In this document: positions 60,700-64,000 of the stretch, piece by piece
Numbering within the stretch: the stretch's first letter is position 1
Layout: each line of letters starts with the position of its first letter
From: Clavelina lepadiformis
Taxonomy: Eukaryota > Chordata > Ascidiacea > Aplousobranchia > Clavelinidae
Reading direction: 5' to 3'
Assembly (NCBI RefSeq): GCF_947623445.1
Contig: NC_135244.1
Span: 21,204,860-21,268,859 of the forward strand
Length of the DNA: 64,000 nt
Position numbers and translations under genes: made by a program
Notes under the pieces: model-generated
What the model was told of the DNA's origin: nothing
Seen by the model: the letters and a program-made list of their open reading frames with translations, nothing else
Databases searched by the model: none

Positions 60700-61184
60700 C
60701 TATTACTTCTATTCTATATTACTATGCTAGAACAGTCTATATTTATATATGATAGGTTGCTTAGAGAAATGCCTTGTGTTACGTATCAATTTAATGTTTA
60801 TGATAAACAATTTATTATATTCTATATCTATAACTTAAAAAGACACAGCAAGAATCACAATGACATTCGATTTCTCTGTAAACTATATGATAAAATAATA
60901 GAGTTTGAGATATAAATCTATACTGAACACGTGTAATTGGTTAATGCGAAGAAATCTTAAAGCATATGGAATAAAACTAAGGCTGTGTTTCGTTAGGTAT
61001 AGAAAAAACTATACAAATTTTTCTTACTATGGTTGAAATATTTAAGTCATTTAAACTTATTCCACTGATCATATTCATACATTCTCGACTTTCTTAAGAA
61101 AAGAATGCATTCAAACCGAAAGAAATGATTTCTACTCATTTTTCCTAAGTCAACTTAGCTTATAAGTTGCGTTTTAACAAAAAT

Positions 61185-62000
61185 CATTAAAATAAACATA
61201 TTTTTCCTAAATAATATTTGGTATGATACATTTTATAATCTTTGGTGTTAAAATTTTGTCAAATCAAATCCTAAATGAATATGAAAAGTTTCATGGTTTA
61301 TCGTGTTTACACCGTAAAATGTTAAAATTTTATCAAATTAACAAATTCTATACACCAAAGTGAAAAAATGACATACTTCAATACGTTACAACTCATTGAA
61401 AATAAACGTATATTTCCTAAACACTGTTTGGTATGATACATTTTATAATATTTGTATTCTGTGTAATACGTTAAATCCAAGAAAAAATTGTAGAATAGGC
61501 ATAAATCAATATGAAACGTGTCATGGTTTGTCGTATTATATCCACAAAGCGTTAAAATTTTGTCAAATTACAAAATTCTATCAATCAATTAGTTATAGTG
61601 AAGTTCTTGTGGTAACCAACACTGTTTGGTATGAAACAATTTATAATCTTTTTATTCTGTGTAATTTAAACGTTAAATCTAAGGAAAAAGTATAAAACAG
61701 ACATAAATCAATATGAAAAGTTTCACGGTTTATCGTATTTACACCATAAAATGTTAAAATTTTGTAAAATTAGCAAATTCTATTTACCAAAGTACAAACT
61801 GAAATACTTCAACATGTTAAAACTCATTAACAATAAAGATATTTTTCCTAAACACTATTTGGTTTGATACATTTTATAATCTTTGTGTTATATATTTAAC
61901 AATTTAAACGTTAAAACCATAAGGAAAAAGTGTAGAACCGACATAAATTAATATGAAATGTGTCACGGTTTATCGTGTTTACACCATAAACTGTTAAAAT
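61185..62000. repeat. Tandem repeat of about 220 bp inside the long-TIR element
   Basis: About four imperfect copies carry the words TTTTCCTAAACACT, TTTGGTATGATACATTTTAT, AATATGAAAAGTTTCA and GTTAAAATTTTGTCAAATTA. Copies are AT-rich and diverged. They fill most of the inner part right of the LTR insertion. Confidence 0.75.
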
Positions 62001-62616
62001 TTTGTCAAAATTTTAACAAAACTAAAACAAATTAGGATAGATTACGCGGGTAAGTCAGGACTTGTTAATGTTCACATTCTCTAGATGAATCCAATTGGTT
62101 CACATGGTATTATGCTTCTGAAACTATGACGTAACTAACTTTTCATTCGATATTCACCAAAGATGTTCACCCTTTAGAAATAATACGTATCACTATGACA
62201 TCACTTTTCTTTTCTACCATACACTATGACATGACTGATTCTTTCATTACTTGTATATCCACAAAAAACCGATATTTCACTTTAGCAATCATAAGTTTCA
62301 CCATTTCACTATTCTTGTATGCGTAGTGCAATACACGGTATTACGCTTTTGAAACTATGATGTAACTAACTTTTTCATTACATAAAAGATATTCAAGTTT
62401 CTGATGTCACAAAAATTCATACATTTGAAAAACTCGACCGGCGGATGGCGCTGGTGCGCCGGCACCGACATAAAATGGAGGTAAAATGGAGGTAAAATGG
62501 AGGGGGGACTCCTGAGGCGTCAAGACTATACTACTTTCATATTATCTAAGAGAGGTAAAAATCGCATGGAATGTCCCAAAGCGGTAAAAAATTCAAACTT
62601 TTGCAAAGCAATAAAT

Positions 62617-64000
62617 TTAGGAATTATCACATTTCTTATGCATGCTTTCTGGGTCACAAGGCATTGGATATCTGCTGGGATCAATCCTGTTCATTTCTCG
62701 CACCAGGTAGCTGAGCGTATGTTCGCAAGATCCGCTGGGGGAAGCCCAGAAATGGCAAATGTAAAGATTATCCGATAAAAGATCCCGGCACTCACAGTAA
62801 GAAACAAATTGCAAATTGACCAATCTCAGTGAGGATCTACATTTTATATTTGCTTCGTAGTACTTCACCTGCGTTTGATAAACCACAGTAAAAGCGTGTT
62901 GTCAAAACCACATAAGTCTATGATAATGACTGTTTTTAAATGGATATAAAAGTGTTTTAACTCACGTTGAATGACACGTAAGGATTTACATCAAATCTGT
63001 GGATAAAAGGTCTCCATGATATGCAACCTGAAAAAAGAAGCCAAGATAGATTTATTTTGAAAATTTACGTAATAAGCGGTAACTATTTACTGGTTTGAGC
63101 TTATAAGGTTTTTGCTATTTCGTGCACATTTTGTTAAAGTTTACCTTTTTTACAAGTTGGAGTTCTTGTTGACCAAAGACTTGTTTCATTACATCTAGTT
63201 TTGCTTGAACCCTGTTAAAGAACAAGTTATTTTGAAATTTTTGTGGTTTTGTATAACCGTAAAAATCTTATTACTAGAAATTCGGTTTCGTTACACATAA
63301 TATTCTAAGATTGGAACCATAGCTGTGGTCATATACCTCAATTATTTTATCTCCAGTGCATGAAAAATTGCAAATTGATCCAACTTTGTTATCGTCGCTG
63401 CATTTCATTTCCATGTCGTCTGGCAAAGTTATTACAGAACATTCTGTGATAAAGGTAAAAAATTATGATAAAAAATCGCATTTGTTTTACGTTAATGCAA
63501 ACTATGTTATATTTTTTCAGGTTTAATTCGGTCACGATATCTATTTTACGAAAGTATGTGTTTAAATTTTGCTGCTTTGTTTATGTATGCCAATAGAACT
63601 GATGTTACTGTTGATTTAATAAGATAAACTTAAGTAAACTTTTTAATCTAAAACATATAACTGTAGTTTAATAGCTTGCTGACCTGAGATTTTTTGCGGT
63701 CAGCATCGCGCCTTACCTTTCCTTTTGCAGCTAGGAATTCCGGAAGACCAAAGATTACTTCCTTCGCATGTTATTTCGCTAACACCCTGTTAAAAATATG
63801 ACGTAACGTCATTAGTTTTTGTCACATCTAGTAAGTTAAATTATTTCAAACAACATAGCTCACTGAATACGCTTCCTTACTTGAAGTAGTGCGTTGCCGG
63901 TGCAAGCAAAGTCACAAACAGATCCAGTCTTGTATCCATTTACACATTTCAGTTTTAGCCCTTGGGTTAGGTTCAAAGTTGGGCATTCTGTGAACAAATG
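62617..64000 (-). CDS. Gene B, unit 3: C-terminal part, cut by the window end
   Basis: It contains the exons for both sushi domains and the cysteine-rich domain, matching unit 2 closely (GSCEHTLSYLVREMNRIDPS, then KKCDNS). The long-TIR element is inserted just downstream of its stop, in the likely 3' UTR, so the coding region is untouched. Membrane and kinase exons should lie beyond 64000. Confidence 0.82.

Larger units (their letters stand above)
57727..62535. mobile_element. Long-TIR element, Polinton-like ends, non-autonomous, unit 3
   Basis: The element starts AGTAGTATAGTGTTGG and ends with the complement, inside a perfect 6-bp duplication TTCATA (57721-57726 and 62536-62541). The uninterrupted site is visible in unit 2 near 42215. 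The inverted repeats are long: the left runs to about 58385 and the right from about 62035. Six-base duplications, AG termini and TIRs of hundreds of bases are Polinton (Maverick) traits. No polymerase, integrase, capsid or ATPase frame is seen, so this is at most a gene-less derivative; another long-TIR superfamily is possible. It is split by the LTR element at 58855-60699. Confidence 0.7.

Overview
The window is animal genomic DNA: AT-rich, with short-intron multi-exon genes and no bacterial features. Gene families (PiT phosphate transporter, Gal3ST sulfotransferase, DQX1/DHX32 helicase, caspase) are metazoan. The compact genes, short introns and many sushi-domain proteins make a tunicate such as an ascidian my best guess; that is inference only.

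Positions 1-15140 hold three ordinary minus-strand host genes: the 5' half of an SLC20 sodium-phosphate cotransporter (running off the left edge), a complete seven-exon galactose-3-O-sulfotransferase (5044-8317), and a DQX1/DHX32-type helicase-like gene (10546-15140) with degenerate catalytic motifs. From 15140 to about 18900 I see no convincing gene.

From about 18900 to the right edge the window is a tandem segmental duplication with a period of about 15.4 kb (units 2 to 3) and 16.7 kb (units 1 to 2). Each unit holds, in order: gene A (+), an orphan conserved exon (+), gene B (-), gene C (+), a LINE tail, and a caspase p10-like fragment (-). Unit 1 starts near 19670, unit 2 near 36350, unit 3 near 51745 (cut by the window end inside gene B). 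A decayed piece of a further B gene (18905-19640) lies left of unit 1.

Gene B is the most interesting object. Thirteen exons whose lengths sum to a multiple of three encode about 698 residues: an N-terminal cytoplasmic protein kinase, one membrane segment, two six-cysteine sushi domains, and an unassigned cysteine-rich C-terminal domain. This is a kinase receptor with type II (N-in) topology, and the kinase is non-RD (His-Ser-Asp in place of His-Arg-Asp). Genes A and C have the same membrane segment, sushi and cysteine-rich parts but no kinase, so each unit looks like one signalling receptor plus two kinase-less partners or decoys. A recognition or immune role is inference.

Mobile elements date the duplications. 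Units 2 and 3 share a hAT-like MITE and a Mutator-like element absent from unit 1. Unit 1 alone has a different hAT-like MITE and a gag-only LTR element. Unit 3 alone has a 4.8 kb long-TIR element with 6-bp target duplications (Polinton-like ends, no Polinton genes seen), itself split by a gag-only LTR element whose two LTRs read as identical.
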